From an uncultured beta proteobacterium (GTDB lineage: Bacteria > Pseudomonadota > Gammaproteobacteria > Burkholderiales > Burkholderiaceae_C), in NCBI GenBank assembly GCA_903944555.1, contig CAJASG010000120.1, forward strand, positions 1 through 5,067: 5,067 nt of DNA, read 5' to 3'. This document shows positions 4,832-5,067 of the stretch, one piece after another. The notes under the pieces were generated by a model. The model did not search any database. It was not told the DNA's origin and saw only the letters and a list, made by a program, of their open reading frames with translations. Position numbers and translations under genes: made by a program. Every line of letters starts with the position of its first letter. The first letter of the stretch is position 1.

Positions 4832-5067
4832 ATGTGGTTCACCCGCGTCAGCCTCCAAAATCCGGTCTTTGCCACCATGGTCATGCTGGCCCTGGTGGTG
4901 CTGGGCATGTTCTCCCTGCAGCGCCTGCAGGACGGCAAAGTGGTGCACCAGGACGTCACCCTGGGCGCTACCGGCGAGCGCCAGGGCGTTGCCATGGTGG
5001 AGGTCAAGGGCCTGGCCCAAGGTGCCGAGGTGCTGGTTGGTGCGGTCGGCGCCCTGCGCGAAGGCAC
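4832..5067 (+). CDS. Chimeric ORF: RND pump N-terminus joined in frame to an adaptor C-terminal domain (3' end beyond window)
   Basis: The frame is open from ATG 4832 to the window end: 78 full codons, no stop. Residues 1-32 are a textbook RND inner-membrane pump start: MWFTRVSLQNPVFATM, then a transmembrane helix running to about residue 27. A normal pump would continue with a periplasmic segment of the kind V-Q-FP-hydrophobic-FP and reach about 1,000 residues. Instead, residues 32-79 (LQDGKVVHQDVTLGATGERQ and onward) align gap-free to adaptor residues 321-368, with 27 of 48 identical by my count. The pump part is therefore only a stub, and the tail belongs to a different adaptor paralogue. 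As written it cannot encode a functional pump. The start 3 nt after the adaptor stop suggests translational coupling. It could be a natural deletion or recombination between related RND operons, or an assembly chimera. GC at third positions is high (29 of 32 codons in the stub, 39 of 47 in the tail). Confidence 0.8.
   Translation, partial: MWFTRVSLQNPVFATMVMLALVVLGMFSLQRLQDGKVVHQDVTLGATGERQGVAMVEVKGLAQGAEVLVGAVGALREG
4925..5067 (+). repeat. Adaptor C-terminal domain, second copy, fused to a pump start
   Basis: This copy begins at the junction (CTGCAG, 4925-4930) and runs off the window, matching adaptor residues 321-368. It lacks every other adaptor domain: no lipoyl, hairpin or barrel sequence lies before it. 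Third-position GC is 39 of 47 codons against 31 of 47 in the first copy, and it prefers GAG, CAG, CAC and AAG where the first copy often uses GAA, CAA, CAT and AAA. This fits an origin in a different operon. Confidence 0.75.

Noticed and set aside
4652..5067. Minus-strand ORFs over the adaptor tail and chimeric ORF
   Set aside because: They mirror the two adaptor-tail copies on the other strand, so they look repeated only because the sense strand is; no independent coding evidence.

Overview
The window looks like chromosomal DNA of a betaproteobacterium, most likely Burkholderiales (Comamonadaceae, Rhodoferax/Polaromonas-like). The reasons are a moderately GC-rich composition, the style of the AarF-like and STAS proteins, and a TetR plus RND-efflux cassette typical of that group. 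This placement comes from recognising protein character, not from a search. I see no rRNA, tRNA, CRISPR array, insertion sequence or phage gene.

Layout. Positions 1-501 (+) hold the 3' end of a gene that enters from the left, probably an ABC1/AarF (UbiB-type) kinase-like protein. It converges, with a 6-bp gap, on a minus-strand pair: msrA (2844 to 2302), then, 42 bp downstream, a 583-residue protein with two STAS-like domains (2259 to 508). The 140-bp intergenic region 2845-2984 separates the minus-strand pair from a plus-strand efflux operon. It carries a good sigma-70-type promoter (TTGACA, 17-bp spacer, TACATT). Overlapping the start of transcription is a 24-bp imperfect palindrome that is a plausible operator for the TetR-family regulator encoded immediately downstream (2985-3698). 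The regulator's stop overlaps the start of an RND periplasmic adaptor gene (3695-4828) in an ATGA arrangement. Three bases after the adaptor comes an ORF that begins exactly like an RND inner-membrane pump (4832).

The most unusual item is that last ORF. After about 32 codons of typical RND pump N-terminus it changes, in frame and near a repeated CCTGCAG motif, into sequence that is not pump at all. This sequence aligns without gaps to the C-terminal domain of the adaptor gene just upstream (27 of 48 residues identical by hand alignment). The window ends inside it. This is either a real recombination between two related RND operons, leaving a pump-start/adaptor-tail chimera, or an assembly chimera.

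Functionally, the plus-strand operon reads as a self-regulated tripartite efflux system (regulator, adaptor, pump), but the pump gene appears broken or replaced at its 5' end here. The minus-strand pair joins repair of oxidised methionine (MsrA) with a STAS-domain protein of unknown role.
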